From Bacillus subtilis (GTDB lineage Bacteria; Bacillota; Bacilli; Bacillales; Bacillaceae_C): DNA of 47,760 nucleotides. The stretch's first letter is position 1, and every line of letters begins with the position of its first letter. The stretch spans positions 1 to 47,760 of the forward strand of contig NZ_VTQV01000033.1 in assembly GCF_008764245.1 (NCBI RefSeq), given 5' to 3'. This document shows positions 8,029 through 17,143 of the stretch, piece by piece. A model generated the notes under the pieces. That model was not told the origin of the DNA and did not search any database. It worked only from the letters and a program-made list of their open reading frames with translations. The translations under genes were made by a program, and so were the position numbers.

Positions 8029-9489
8029 TTGAAGCGGTATCTTTTAGGGTTTATGTTAATTTCCATAATCATCAGTGGTTGTGCTTCGAAAGAGGTAAAA
8101 AGTAAGAAAGAGGTAGATATCGAAAAACAGTCTCCTGTTCAAGAGACAATTTCTGTCGAAGAGAAGGGAATGGAAGAGTCTGAATCTGGGTTAGCGCAAG
8201 AAAACGAGAAAGAGACTGTAACGATTGAGCCGCCACTTCCTGAATTGGTTATCGCCACGTCGGTAGAGGAGATGATAGACCTCCCAGTTGGGCGTTTGAC
8301 AGAGGACTTTACTGTTGAGCAAGAAACGTCCATGTGGGTTTCGAAGGAAGTACCTTCTAAAATTCGCCCTGAATTTTTGGAAGTGATGGGCCGTTTTTTA
8401 CAAAATGAGAAGGATCCGCAAGTCATTCATGAAGTATTGATCACTTATTTAGGAAGTTCACAGTATGGGAATCTAGTGGAACCTCTGTATACATATTCGC
8501 CAACATTTAAGGAGCCACTTTTACCAGAGCCATATGAAGTGAACGATGGAGGGGAGAAAGAAGAGGCTCCTACTAATGCAATAATCTTACTAGATGCCAG
8601 CTCCAGTATGCTACTCCCTACAGACGGACGATTGAAAATGGATGTTGCGAAAAGTGCCGTGAGTAGTTTTGCTCAGACGATGGGACAAAAAAGTGATATT
8701 TCACTTTACGCCTATGGCCATAAGGGTACACAAGATGATCGTGATAAAGAATTATCATGTACAGGAATTGAGGAAGTATATCCACTTGGGGAATATAAGG
8801 AGGACTCTTTCGAAAAAACACTTGATAAAGTACTTGCAAAGGGATGGACACCACTTGCCGGGGCGATTGCCGCAGCTAGAAAAGATCATGAAGCCACAAA
8901 GGAAGATATAACTCTTTATATTGTTAGTGATGGGGAAGAGACATGTGGAGGCGATCCCGTTGCGGAAGCAAAGAAATTTGCTGAAGAGCATCCTGATGGC
9001 AAAGTAAATGTAATTGGATTTCAAGTTGACAACAATGCAGAATCTCAATTAAAAGCAGTAGCAAAAGCTGGTAATGGTAGTTATCTTGGTGCTGATACAT
9101 TAGAAGAAATGACTGGACAAATGACAAAATTATGGCTCCCATCTGACTTGGATTTGGTATCACTTATTTATCAGAAACCAATCGGGTGGCCGCACACAAT
9201 GGCTCGGGATAAAGTGCATAAATACCATGAAAAGATTAAAGACGCCATTCGGGTCGAAGAACTGCGGATTTCTGGAGCTGTTGCATTATTAAAAAAGGAA
9301 GAACTTATTGATGAACAACAGCAAGCCGAGCTTGAATCTCTAGTTGATGAAAAAGCGAAAAGTTACAGAAGGTTGATAGAAGAACAAGCGAACGAAAAAT
9401 TGGATTTGGTTGATTCAGAAGTAGACCGTATCGTGAAAAAAATAGATGACTATCAAGAGCGGATGAATGAATTAAAGAGCAAGAAATAA
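8029..9489 (+). CDS. Lipoprotein with von Willebrand factor A domain
   Basis: The 486-residue product has a lipoprotein signal: a short basic N-terminus, a hydrophobic stretch and the lipobox ISGC with the modified cysteine at C18. It should therefore be anchored outside the membrane. A Glu/Lys-rich linker (about 20-75) precedes a VWA domain whose metal-ion site DASSS (D189, S191, S193) is intact, together with later Thr/Asp positions (GWTPLAGAI, VSDGEETCGGDP). The last 90 residues are charged and probably coiled coil. VWA domains bind proteins through the metal site, so an adhesion or envelope-assembly role is likely, but the partner is unknown. The start is TTG with a strong AAGGAGGGGG site. 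Confidence 0.85.
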   Translation: MKRYLLGFMLISIIISGCASKEVKSKKEVDIEKQSPVQETISVEEKGMEESESGLAQENEKETVTIEPPLPELVIATSVEEMIDLPVGRLTEDFTVEQETSMWVSKEVPSKIRPEFLEVMGRFLQNEKDPQVIHEVLITYLGSSQYGNLVEPLYTYSPTFKEPLLPEPYEVNDGGEKEEAPTNAIILLDASSSMLLPTDGRLKMDVAKSAVSSFAQTMGQKSDISLYAYGHKGTQDDRDKELSCTGIEEVYPLGEYKEDSFEKTLDKVLAKGWTPLAGAIAAARKDHEATKEDITLYIVSDGEETCGGDPVAEAKKFAEEHPDGKVNVIGFQVDNNAESQLKAVAKAGNGSYLGADTLEEMTGQMTKLWLPSDLDLVSLIYQKPIGWPHTMARDKVHKYHEKIKDAIRVEELRISGAVALLKKEELIDEQQQAELESLVDEKAKSYRRLIEEQANEKLDLVDSEVDRIVKKIDDYQERMNELKSKK

Positions 9490-9630
9490 ACTTGTTCATT
9501 CTCATGTAGTTCAGTAAAATCCCTTTTTCCAAGAAATAGAAGAAATAAGTGTGGTTAATCACGTAGCCTAATGGTTGTTCATTTGCTTATAATAAGGGAA
9601 TGATAACTTATTAGAGGGGGAAGAATAACC

Positions 9631-10287
9631 TTGACATGGGAAATTCTTAACATCATTGGGACGCTAGCTTTTGCGATCAGTGGCGCACTGATCGCCATAG
9701 AAGAAGATTATGATATATTGGGTGTTTTTATTTTAGGTTATACGACCGCATTTGGTGGTGGTTTGATCCGGAATCTTTTAATCGGAATCCCGATTGAAAA
9801 TATATGGCAACAGAACTTGTTATTTGTTGTTGCCTTTTTAGTCATTACGATTGTATTTATTTTCCCTGCTAAATGGATGAAACTTTGGCAAAGATGGGTC
9901 GTCTTTTTTGATGCGATTGGGTTAGGGGCTTTTGCCATTCAAGGGGCTAGATATGCAGTTTCCATTGACGCGCCCCTTATTGCTGTCATTATAGCAGCGA
10001 CGATAACAGGAGCAGGGGGCGGAATGTTGCGGGACGTATTTGCCGGGCGAAAACCGATGATCTTTCATTCAGATATCTATGCTTTGTGGGCAGCGTTAGC
10101 AGGTCTCGCCATTGGCCTAGGTTTGATCCGAAATCCAACCACAACTTATCTATTACTCGCTTGCATAGTTCTTTTCAGAATGTTATCTGTCTACTATAAA
10201 TGGAATTTGCCTCGAAAAGGAAATTGGAATCGAGTAATCAAAATACGGAATAATAAAACAAAAGAACAGGAAAAGACGATTTTATAA
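9631..10287 (+). CDS. TRIC/UPF0126-family membrane protein (YvgT-like)
   Basis: This 218-residue integral membrane protein has two homologous halves of three helices each plus a final helix. The diagnostic glycine motifs are AFGGGLIRNLLIG in the first half and GAGGGMLRDVFAG in the second. The family is homologous to animal TRIC channels, and prokaryotic members form trimeric cation channels. The physiological ion in Bacilli is not settled, and glycine transport has also been proposed for relatives. The start is TTG preceded by AGAGGGGGAAG. It is followed by its own terminator and is probably monocistronic. Confidence 0.85.
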   Translation: MTWEILNIIGTLAFAISGALIAIEEDYDILGVFILGYTTAFGGGLIRNLLIGIPIENIWQQNLLFVVAFLVITIVFIFPAKWMKLWQRWVVFFDAIGLGAFAIQGARYAVSIDAPLIAVIIAATITGAGGGMLRDVFAGRKPMIFHSDIYALWAALAGLAIGLGLIRNPTTTYLLLACIVLFRMLSVYYKWNLPRKGNWNRVIKIRNNKTKEQEKTIL

Positions 10288-10290
10288 ACT

Positions 10291-10336
10291 AAAGGAAAAT
10301 ACCTTGATAATGGGTCTAGGTACTTTCCTTTATTTT
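10291..10336 (+). terminator. Rho-independent terminator of the TRIC-family gene
   Basis: AAAGGAAA-a-TACCT pairs with AGGTA-c-TTTCCTTT across a 13-base loop, followed by ATTTTT. It starts three bases after the stop codon. Confidence 0.8.
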
Positions 10337-10377
10337 TACGGTTCATCCTTAAACTGAAATTTGTACGTCGCTACACG

Positions 10378-10392
10378 GGCGCTTGCGCTTTT
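10378..10392 (+). repeat. Fragment of the right end of the 10.4-kb palindromic repeat
   Basis: GGCGCTTGCGCTTTT here is an exact direct copy of 10539-10553, the right end of the complete element. This indicates a decayed or partial second copy in the same orientation. Confidence 0.55.
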
Positions 10393-10433
10393 GTTCCAGG
10401 ATAGGAAAGTATAAAAATTGGCTAATGTTCGGA

Positions 10434-10553
10434 TCTAGCTCCAGCGCCTAGCCCCTCGAGGTCAAATAACCCTGAACCTATGAAGGGAAAGATCGCCCTT
10501 CTTAGGTTCAGGAACATTTGCTTGTCGGGGCTGAGCAAGGCGCTTGCGCTTTT
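10434..10553. repeat. Bacillaceae-type palindromic intergenic repeat (MITE-like)
   Basis: A 120-base nested palindrome lies between two convergent genes. The outer arms are AGCGCCT plus AGCCCC (10443-10455), pairing with GGGGCT (10527-10532) and AGGCGCT (10538-10544). The inner hairpin (10471-10512) pairs CCTGAACCTA-t-GAAGGG with CCCTTC-t-TAGGTTCAGG around an 8-base loop. From memory, elements with these ends (GCGCCTAGCCCCTCGAGGTC and CTTGTCGGGGCTGA) recur between genes in many Bacillaceae; I could not verify that here. It has no coding capacity. It could act as a transcription terminator for both flanking genes. Confidence 0.7.
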
Positions 10554-10572
10554 CTTAAGTGTTCGTGAAGTT

Positions 10573-11433
10573 TTACTCTTTGTCGTCTTGCTCATGGATT
10601 GTTTGATAATAATTTCTCAATAAATAAGCAACCCATTTACAGTGAGGATGATGAAGAATATTTTTGATTAATCCGCTGACAATGGCTCGTCCTAGAGAGG
10701 GGGTTGTCAGTTCCTGTTTGAGTAGGAGTAAGGATTCTTTTTCAAGGGAATCCTCCATTTCGCCGATTTTTTCCTCCATAATCTTAAGTAACTGTTCCCT
10801 GGTTATCTCTAGATTTTTTCCGTGGTTAATTAAAAGAGCGTAATCTTGAGAGATAAAAGGAATTGTCGTATGTTTGGCTAACAAATTTGTTTTTTCCACA
10901 AGAGATTGCGAAAGTAACCGGAAATCTAATTGGATATCTTCAAATAAAAATAGCTCCGCATACATTTTCATAAAACTTTTGATGCAGAAGATGAGGTCGT
11001 ATTTTGTCTGTTTAACCTTGTCACCGTACAATCGCTCAATCATGTGCAAGATGGCTTTTTCGTGTAATTTGTCGTATTCATGTATTTTCACAATCAGCTC
11101 TTGATTCACAGTTTGCATTTGCTCTTTCATAAAAATTCGCGCAAAGTTCATATGTTTGTGAAAATAGGTATGAAAAGTATAGTAAAATTCATATAGAAGT
11201 TTATCAGTAGGTGAGTTTTTGACCAGGTAGTCAATGTCTGAAGTGATTTGCATCACAAAATGGTCAATTAATGTTAAAATCAACTCATCCTTGGATTTAA
11301 AAGAAAGGTAAAAGGCCCCTTTGGAGATGCCGCAATGATCCGTAATTTGCTGGATAGAAGTAGCTTCAAAGCCCTGTTTTGCAAAAAGCTCTAATGCCTT
11401 TTCCATAATCAATTGTTTTTTTTGCATTTGCAT
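10573..11433 (-). CDS. TetR/AcrR family repressor (YerO-like) of the adjacent RND pump
   Basis: The 286-residue protein has an N-terminal TetR helix-turn-helix (about 22-48, TSIQQITDHCGISKGAFYLSFKSK). Its ligand domain is longer than in typical TetR proteins of about 190-200 residues, as in B. subtilis YerO. It is divergent from an RND efflux gene across a 92-base gap that holds a perfect dyad inside the pump promoter, so it almost certainly represses the pump and probably itself. It starts at an ATG with AGAGGAG close upstream; a second ATG two codons later is better spaced. Confidence 0.88.
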   Translation of the reverse strand: MQMQKKQLIMEKALELFAKQGFEATSIQQITDHCGISKGAFYLSFKSKDELILTLIDHFVMQITSDIDYLVKNSPTDKLLYEFYYTFHTYFHKHMNFARIFMKEQMQTVNQELIVKIHEYDKLHEKAILHMIERLYGDKVKQTKYDLIFCIKSFMKMYAELFLFEDIQLDFRLLSQSLVEKTNLLAKHTTIPFISQDYALLINHGKNLEITREQLLKIMEEKIGEMEDSLEKESLLLLKQELTTPSLGRAIVSGLIKNILHHPHCKWVAYLLRNYYQTIHEQDDKE

Positions 11434-11441
11434 GTTTCTCC

Positions 11442-11499
11442 TCTAACTTTTTCATTGACAAGTGACTGATTAGTCATTAGTATAAGTAAATAAGTTAGA
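11442..11499 (+). promoter_or_regulatory. RND pump promoter with embedded TetR operator
   Basis: TTGACA (11455-11460), a 17-base spacer and TAGTAT (11478-11483) form a good sigma-A promoter. The spacer contains the perfect dyad TGACT-gatt-AGTCA (11463-11476). A second inverted repeat, TCTAACTT (11442-11449) with AAGTTAGA (11492-11499), is centred within one base of the first. A dyad between -35 and -10 beside a divergent TetR gene is the classic repressor layout. Confidence 0.75.
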
Positions 11500-11525
11500 A
11501 AAGTCAATTGGGGGTAGGTATTGTA

Positions 11526-14500
11526 GTGAAGGGTTTAGTCAATTTTGTGATAAAAAATAAACTAGCCGTATGGCTCCTGACCATTATTATTGTTGTTTTT
11601 GGACTTTATTCAGGAAGCCGTATGAAGACAGAAACCATACCAGATATTTCGATTCCGTATTTAATGGTCATGGATGTCTATCCTGGGGCCACTCCGGAAA
11701 AGGTTATGGAAGAAGTCTCCATGCCATTAGAAAAGAAAATAGAAAATCTTAAGAATGTAAAAGCTGTTTATTCCAACTCGTATTCTAACATGTCTAGTAT
11801 TCAAGTAGAATATGATTATGGAATTGATATGGATGAGGCGAATCGGGAGCTGAGATCCGCTTTAGATGATGTTACATTGCCAGATGGAGCAGAATCTCCA
11901 GAAATTACGGCGATTAACATGAATATGATGCCAGTTGTAGCCCTCAGTGTAAGTAGTACAAAAGAAGATATTGTGGAACTGACATCCACTGTTGAGGATA
12001 TTATCCTGCCAAAAATCCAGAAATTAGATGGGGTAGCCTCTGCTTCGATTACAGGTCAGCATATTGAGGAAGTCAATCTTACATATGATGATAAGAAAAT
12101 GACTGAACTGGATATAACGGAGGATACAGTCAAAGACATGATTCAAGCTAGTGATATGGCTGTTTCATTAGGACTGTATGAATTTGATGAAGGCGAGCAA
12201 GCTGTTTCAGTTGACGGGAAATTCATGACGGTTGATGAATTAAAGAATATGCTTATTCCTGTTACCCCTTCAGAAAAGAACCCATCTCCATTTGTCAAAC
12301 TTAGTGATATCGCCAAAGTAGAATTAGTAGGTAAGGTAGAATCGGTTTCACGCACAAATGGGGAAGATGCGATTGGTGTTCAAGTCATTAAAGGACAAGA
12401 AGCGAATACAGTTGATGTTGTAAATGAAGTGAAGAAGTTAATCAAAGAGGAAGAGAAAAATATTGATGGCCTTGTCATTGACGTATCACTTGACCAAGGA
12501 GAGCCTATTGAAGATTCAGTTGCAACGATGATCGAAAAAGCTCTATTTGGTGGACTAATCGCCATCCTGATTATTCTACTATTTTTACGTGACTTCAAAT
12601 CTACGATTATCTCAATTGTGTCGATTCCCGTATCCATTTTCATGGCGCTATTACTTTTACATTGGATGGATATTACGTTAAACCTTATGACATTAGGTGC
12701 GATCACGGTTGCGATTGGGCGGGTGATCGATGACTCGATTGTGGTCGTCGAAAATATTTACCGGCGACTCCATTTAAAAGAAGAGAAATTAACAGGACGA
12801 GCACTGATTAGAGAAGCGACGATTGAAATGTTCAAACCGATTATGTCGTCTACTTTAGTCACGGTTGCGGTATTTGCGCCACTTATTTTTGTGGGGGGAA
12901 TGGTTGGCGAATTATTCGTACCATTTGCCTTAACAATGACATTTGCACTTGGTGCCTCACTCATTGTAGCGATCACGATCGTACCTGCTTTATCTCACTT
13001 CTTATTTAGGAAAAAACTGTATGGTAAGAAGTCAGAAAGTCGTCATAAAGAGGCTGGTAAATTAGCCAATGGGTATAAAAAAGTCCTTCAATGGACACTG
13101 AACCATAAAGTCATTACTTCCACTATTTCCATTGTTTTATTACTGGGTAGTTTAACCTTAACATCATTCATTGGTTTTAGCTTCTTAGGTAGTGAGGAAG
13201 AAAAAGTCATGTATCTCACCTATACACCTGCAACAGGTGAGTTAAAAGAAGATACATTAAAGAACGTTGAAAAAGTAGAACAAGAGTTATTAAAACGGGA
13301 CGATATTGATATTTTACAATTATCAATCACCGATAGTGGGGACTCCATGTCCGCTATGATGGGCGGTGGATCAGGTGGTGCATTAATGTTCCTTACCTTT
13401 GATCCGGATATGGAAGACTTCCCTGAAGTCCGCAAAGAAATTGAAAACTATGTGTTTGACATTGGTCAATCCGGTGAATGGAAGAGTCAAGATTTCTCTT
13501 CTATGGGAATGTCTACCAATGAAATTAGTTACTCACTCTATAGTGAAAATCTAGATAGACTAAATGAATCTGTAGCCATGCTAGAAGATGTGATGAAGGA
13601 AAATGATGGGATAGAAGACGTTTCTTCTGATGCCGAAGATCCTTATGTTGAATATACTTTTAAGGTCGAACAAGATGAATTATTGCAGTATGGTTTAACA
13701 GCTGGCCAACTTGTGATGCTGTTAAATCCAACTACACAAGAGGAAGTCTTAACAACCATTGAAAAAGATGGTAATGAAATAAAAGTAATTGTGCAACAAG
13801 AGCAAGAGAAACACCCTGACTCCATCGATGATCTTTTGGACACACCTGTCGAGACTGCAATGGGCACCACGATGCCATTATCAGAGCTTGTCGAAGTGGA
13901 AGAGGGAACGACTTTAAATACATTGGCACGTAGTAAAGGCGAATACTACGCAACGGTATCGGGAACGATCCTTGATGATGATATTTCTAAAGCTACATCT
14001 GAAGTCGATAAAGCCATTGAAGACTTAGATTTACCTAAAGGGGTCACAGTAGATGTTGGCGGTGTGGCTGCAGATATGACAGAAACCTTTACACAATTAG
14101 GGGTAGCCATGCTTGCGGCGATTGCGATTGTCTACTTTATTCTTGTCGTGACATTTGGTGAGGGAGTAGCGCCATTCTCGATCCTATTCTCCTTGCCATT
14201 TGCGGTAATTGGTTCCTTTGTTGGATTATTTATCGCAGGCGAAACGATTTCCGTATCCGTGATGATGGGGCTCTTAATGCTTATTGGCATCGTCGTCACC
14301 AACGCGATTGTGCTGGTCGACCGAATTGTGCGGATGGAACGCGATGGTATGGGCATGCGCGAAGCGATCTTAGAAGCGGGCGTTACGCGTCTACGGCCAA
14401 TTCTTATGACGGCCATTGCAACCATTGGCGCGTTAATCCCATTAGCCATTGGTGCAGAAGGCGGCGGTGGTCTGATTTCGAAAGGCCTAGCCATTTCCGT

Positions 14501-14612
14501 TATTGGCGGTTTAACAAGTTCCACCTTATTAACCTTAATTATTGTACCGATTGTGTATGAAATCTTGTCTAAACTATTTAAGAAAAACCGGAAAGAGCTT
14601 GAAGAGAATTAA
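11526..14612 (+). CDS. swrC: RND-family multidrug efflux transporter (SwrC/YerP-like)
   Basis: The 1028-residue protein is an AcrB/HAE1-type proton-driven exporter with 12 membrane segments: one at the N-terminus, two large extracytoplasmic loops, and two bundles near 330-520 and 850-1015. The paired proton-relay aspartates in helix 4 are visible in AIGRVIDDSIVVVENIYRR, and the helix 10-11 region shows GIVVTNAIVLVDR. In B. subtilis the homologue SwrC exports surfactin and other amphiphiles. Gram-positive RND pumps work without an outer-membrane channel. The frame is open from TTG 11508, but GTG 11526 follows GGGGGTAGG at proper spacing and gives the normal cytoplasmic N-terminus. It is controlled by the divergent TetR gene. 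Confidence 0.9.
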   Translation: MKGLVNFVIKNKLAVWLLTIIIVVFGLYSGSRMKTETIPDISIPYLMVMDVYPGATPEKVMEEVSMPLEKKIENLKNVKAVYSNSYSNMSSIQVEYDYGIDMDEANRELRSALDDVTLPDGAESPEITAINMNMMPVVALSVSSTKEDIVELTSTVEDIILPKIQKLDGVASASITGQHIEEVNLTYDDKKMTELDITEDTVKDMIQASDMAVSLGLYEFDEGEQAVSVDGKFMTVDELKNMLIPVTPSEKNPSPFVKLSDIAKVELVGKVESVSRTNGEDAIGVQVIKGQEANTVDVVNEVKKLIKEEEKNIDGLVIDVSLDQGEPIEDSVATMIEKALFGGLIAILIILLFLRDFKSTIISIVSIPVSIFMALLLLHWMDITLNLMTLGAITVAIGRVIDDSIVVVENIYRRLHLKEEKLTGRALIREATIEMFKPIMSSTLVTVAVFAPLIFVGGMVGELFVPFALTMTFALGASLIVAITIVPALSHFLFRKKLYGKKSESRHKEAGKLANGYKKVLQWTLNHKVITSTISIVLLLGSLTLTSFIGFSFLGSEEEKVMYLTYTPATGELKEDTLKNVEKVEQELLKRDDIDILQLSITDSGDSMSAMMGGGSGGALMFLTFDPDMEDFPEVRKEIENYVFDIGQSGEWKSQDFSSMGMSTNEISYSLYSENLDRLNESVAMLEDVMKENDGIEDVSSDAEDPYVEYTFKVEQDELLQYGLTAGQLVMLLNPTTQEEVLTTIEKDGNEIKVIVQQEQEKHPDSIDDLLDTPVETAMGTTMPLSELVEVEEGTTLNTLARSKGEYYATVSGTILDDDISKATSEVDKAIEDLDLPKGVTVDVGGVAADMTETFTQLGVAMLAAIAIVYFILVVTFGEGVAPFSILFSLPFAVIGSFVGLFIAGETISVSVMMGLLMLIGIVVTNAIVLVDRIVRMERDGMGMREAILEAGVTRLRPILMTAIATIGALIPLAIGAEGGGGLISKGLAISVIGGLTSSTLLTLIIVPIVYEILSKLFKKNRKELEEN

Positions 14613-14615
14613 CAA

Positions 14616-14654
14616 AATGGCCCTGCAATGTGGTGAACATATTGCAGGGCCATT
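14616..14654 (+). terminator. Terminator of the RND pump gene
   Basis: A perfect 14-bp inverted repeat (AATGGCCCTGCAAT and its complement) has an 11-base loop and begins 4 bases after the stop codon. The following T run is weak (GTTGTGATT), but the stem is very stable. Confidence 0.75.
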
Positions 14655-14694
14655 GTTGTGATTCTCACATGTCTGACTGAAAAAACTCCTAAGT

Positions 14695-14708
14695 GAAACG
14701 TACGTTTC
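14695..14708. promoter_or_regulatory. 14-bp perfect palindrome upstream of the helicase pair
   Basis: GAAACGTACGTTTC lies about 55 bases before the helicase start and overlaps the expected -35 region of a promoter whose -10 would be TAAAAT at 14728-14733, preceded by TATGC. It has the outline of a LexA site (two half-sites 4 bases apart) but with AAAC/GTTT instead of GAAC/GTTC. The binding protein is unknown. Confidence 0.45.
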
Positions 14709-14762
14709 TATTATGCCCCTCTTATGCTAAAATGAAATGAAGAATAACGAATGGGTGATCAC

Positions 14763-17045
14763 ATGACACAAATCATCAAAATAGCGGTCAGGACGCTAGT
14801 AGAATACGCCTTTCGAAGTGGGAGTATTGAAACGGGATTCCGTACCGCTACCTCTTTACATGAAGGCACAAAAATTCATCAAAAAATTCAAAAAACCTAT
14901 CGTGAAACAGATCAAAAGGAAGTGTATTTAAAAACAGAAGTTCTGCTTGATGATCTCACTTTTCAAATTGATGGGCGCTGTGATGGTTTGTTACTGGATG
15001 AGGATGGAGTGATCACCATCGACGAAATTAAATCTACCTCCATGCCATTGGAACAAATGACAGAGGAAACCCATCCTGTTCACTGGGCACAGGCGATCGT
15101 GTATGCCTATATTTATGCACAGGGTCATGACCTAGCGGAAATCAATATCCAGCTTACGTATGTTCAGGTACGAACAGAGGAAGAAAAGAGATTCCAACGC
15201 ATGATGAAGAGGGAAGACTTAGAGGCCTTTGTCATTGATGTCGTATCCCGCTATGCTGCTTTTGCTCGTCTAAGGATGGCCCTTCGGCAAAAAAGGGATA
15301 CGAGCGCGAAAGCTTTGGCCTTTCCTTTTGGCGAGTATCGAACAGGGCAACGTAAACTTGCAGGTTCAGTTTATAAAACCATTCAGGAGAAAAAGACCCT
15401 TTTCGCAAAAGCCTCAACAGGGATTGGTAAGACAATTTCAACCATTTTTCCAGCAGTGAAGGCGATAGGTGAGGGACATGTGGAGCGAATTTTTTATCTC
15501 ACAGCGAAGACGATTACGCGCACAGCCGCCGAAGAGGCGTTTTGCTTTTTACAAAAAAAGGGGCTAGAACTTATCGTCGTGACGATTACCGCAAAGGAAA
15601 AAATTTGTTTTCAGGAAAAGGTGAAATGTGACAAAACAGAATGTCCATTTGCGGATGGTTATTACGATCGGATTAATGGTGCTGTGTCCGATATATTGGA
15701 ACATGAAAAAATGCTTACGAGACCCGTGATTGAGAAGTATGCTCGTAAACATATGGTTTGTCCCTTCGAATTTTCGCTTGATTTGGCATATGCCGCAGAT
15801 GCGGTCATCTGTGATTATAATTATATGTTTGATCCAAGGGTATCGTTGCAACGACTCTTTGAAGAAGAAAAGAAAAAGACCGTGTTATTAATTGATGAGG
15901 CCCATAATCTAGTCGATCGTGCAAGGGAAATGTACTCAGCCACTGTCGTCAAATCTCATTTTCTTGATTTGTATCGTTTATACAAAGAAGATCATAAAGA
16001 GATTGCCAAGAAGGCCAAAAAAGTGAATGATCATTTGCTAGAAAAGAAGAAGCAAAACCAAATGCTCGAGAAGTCATTGGATGACAAACTTGTACAAGTA
16101 GTGGATGCCTTTGCTTTTAAAGCTGAGGAAGAATTAGCCAAAGGCGAAGAAGTGGATGAGCTTTTATTGGAAACCTATTTTGAAGCCCAGGCCTTTGTGA
16201 AAATTGCGCGCCTGTATGATCAACGCTTTACCAGTTATTTGACTGTCAATGGTAGCGAGGTCGAATTAAAGTTGTTTTGCCTAGACCCATCGGCTCAGTT
16301 GGAACAAATGGGAAAAGGGTTCCGCTCCAAGGTTTTCTTTTCAGCTACCTTGACTCCTGCTGGGTATTATATGGACTTACTAGGTGGGAAAGAAAACGAT
16401 TATGTGCTCTCTATTCCGTCGCCTTTTGACCGAGAAAATGTCGAAATTATGATTCAACCATTATCAACGAGGTATCGTGATCGGGAGCGTACGTTGGAAC
16501 CGATGGTGCAGTTTATGATGACCACTTTACAAAAAAAGGCAGGGAATTTCCTCATTTTTTTCCCTTCGTATCAATATATGCGGATGGTATATGAGTATTT
16601 TATCACTATGGCGCCAGATATTAAAACGATTGTCCAAGATGGGGGCATGACAGAGGAACAGCGCGAAGACTTTTTGGAAGCTTTCCGAGAAAATGAGGAC
16701 CCAATGGATCGGCTGGTCGGCTTTGCCGTTCTTGGTGGGATTTTCTCTGAGGGAATTGATTTAAAAGGAGAACGTCTGCAAGGTGTGATGATTGTCGGGG
16801 TTGGATTGCCACAGATTGGCTTGGAACGTAATATTATCAAGGATTATTTCCAATCGATTGGTCATAATGGGTATGATTACTCGTATGTGTATCCTGGAAT
16901 GAACAAAGTGTTGCAAGCGGGCGGACGATTAATTCGGACAGAATCTGATCATGGTATCATTGCTTTAATTGATGATCGATTCTTGCAACCTAAATATCAA
17001 GCGCTGCTTCCGTATGAATGGCAACATTTCACAGTCGGAAAATAA
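14763..17045 (+). CDS. PD-(D/E)XK nuclease plus DinG/XPD-type iron-sulfur helicase
   Basis: This 760-residue protein joins two activities. The first 200 residues look like a PD-(D/E)XK nuclease of the Cas4/RecB type (FQIDGRCDGLLLDEDGVITIDEIKST, with D and E-x-K). The rest is an SF2 helicase of the DinG/XPD/Rad3 group: Walker A ASTGIGKTIS (about 216), LLIDEAHNL (about 377) and motif VI QAGGRLIRTE. Four cysteines (C-x7-C, x4-C near 281-294 and HMVCPFE near 332) should hold the 4Fe-4S cluster. Such helicases unwind 5'-3' and act in repair or at R-loops. The ATG at 14763 follows GGTGATC at ideal spacing; the ATG at 14751 lacks a ribosome site. An SNF2 gene follows 98 bases downstream. Confidence 0.85.
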   Translation: MTQIIKIAVRTLVEYAFRSGSIETGFRTATSLHEGTKIHQKIQKTYRETDQKEVYLKTEVLLDDLTFQIDGRCDGLLLDEDGVITIDEIKSTSMPLEQMTEETHPVHWAQAIVYAYIYAQGHDLAEINIQLTYVQVRTEEEKRFQRMMKREDLEAFVIDVVSRYAAFARLRMALRQKRDTSAKALAFPFGEYRTGQRKLAGSVYKTIQEKKTLFAKASTGIGKTISTIFPAVKAIGEGHVERIFYLTAKTITRTAAEEAFCFLQKKGLELIVVTITAKEKICFQEKVKCDKTECPFADGYYDRINGAVSDILEHEKMLTRPVIEKYARKHMVCPFEFSLDLAYAADAVICDYNYMFDPRVSLQRLFEEEKKKTVLLIDEAHNLVDRAREMYSATVVKSHFLDLYRLYKEDHKEIAKKAKKVNDHLLEKKKQNQMLEKSLDDKLVQVVDAFAFKAEEELAKGEEVDELLLETYFEAQAFVKIARLYDQRFTSYLTVNGSEVELKLFCLDPSAQLEQMGKGFRSKVFFSATLTPAGYYMDLLGGKENDYVLSIPSPFDRENVEIMIQPLSTRYRDRERTLEPMVQFMMTTLQKKAGNFLIFFPSYQYMRMVYEYFITMAPDIKTIVQDGGMTEEQREDFLEAFRENEDPMDRLVGFAVLGGIFSEGIDLKGERLQGVMIVGVGLPQIGLERNIIKDYFQSIGHNGYDYSYVYPGMNKVLQAGGRLIRTESDHGIIALIDDRFLQPKYQALLPYEWQHFTVGK

Positions 17046-17143
17046 GACTTATGTTTTAAAGGCAATGAACAGAGGCAAATTTTTTTCGCATACTCAAAAC
17101 AATCTTTGTTAAGTAGGCAGAATTCACAGAAGGAGGCAAACAC

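Noticed and set aside
14695-14708. Standard LexA/SOS box
   Set aside because: Half-sites are AAAC/GTTT rather than GAAC/GTTC, so it is kept only as an unassigned palindrome.
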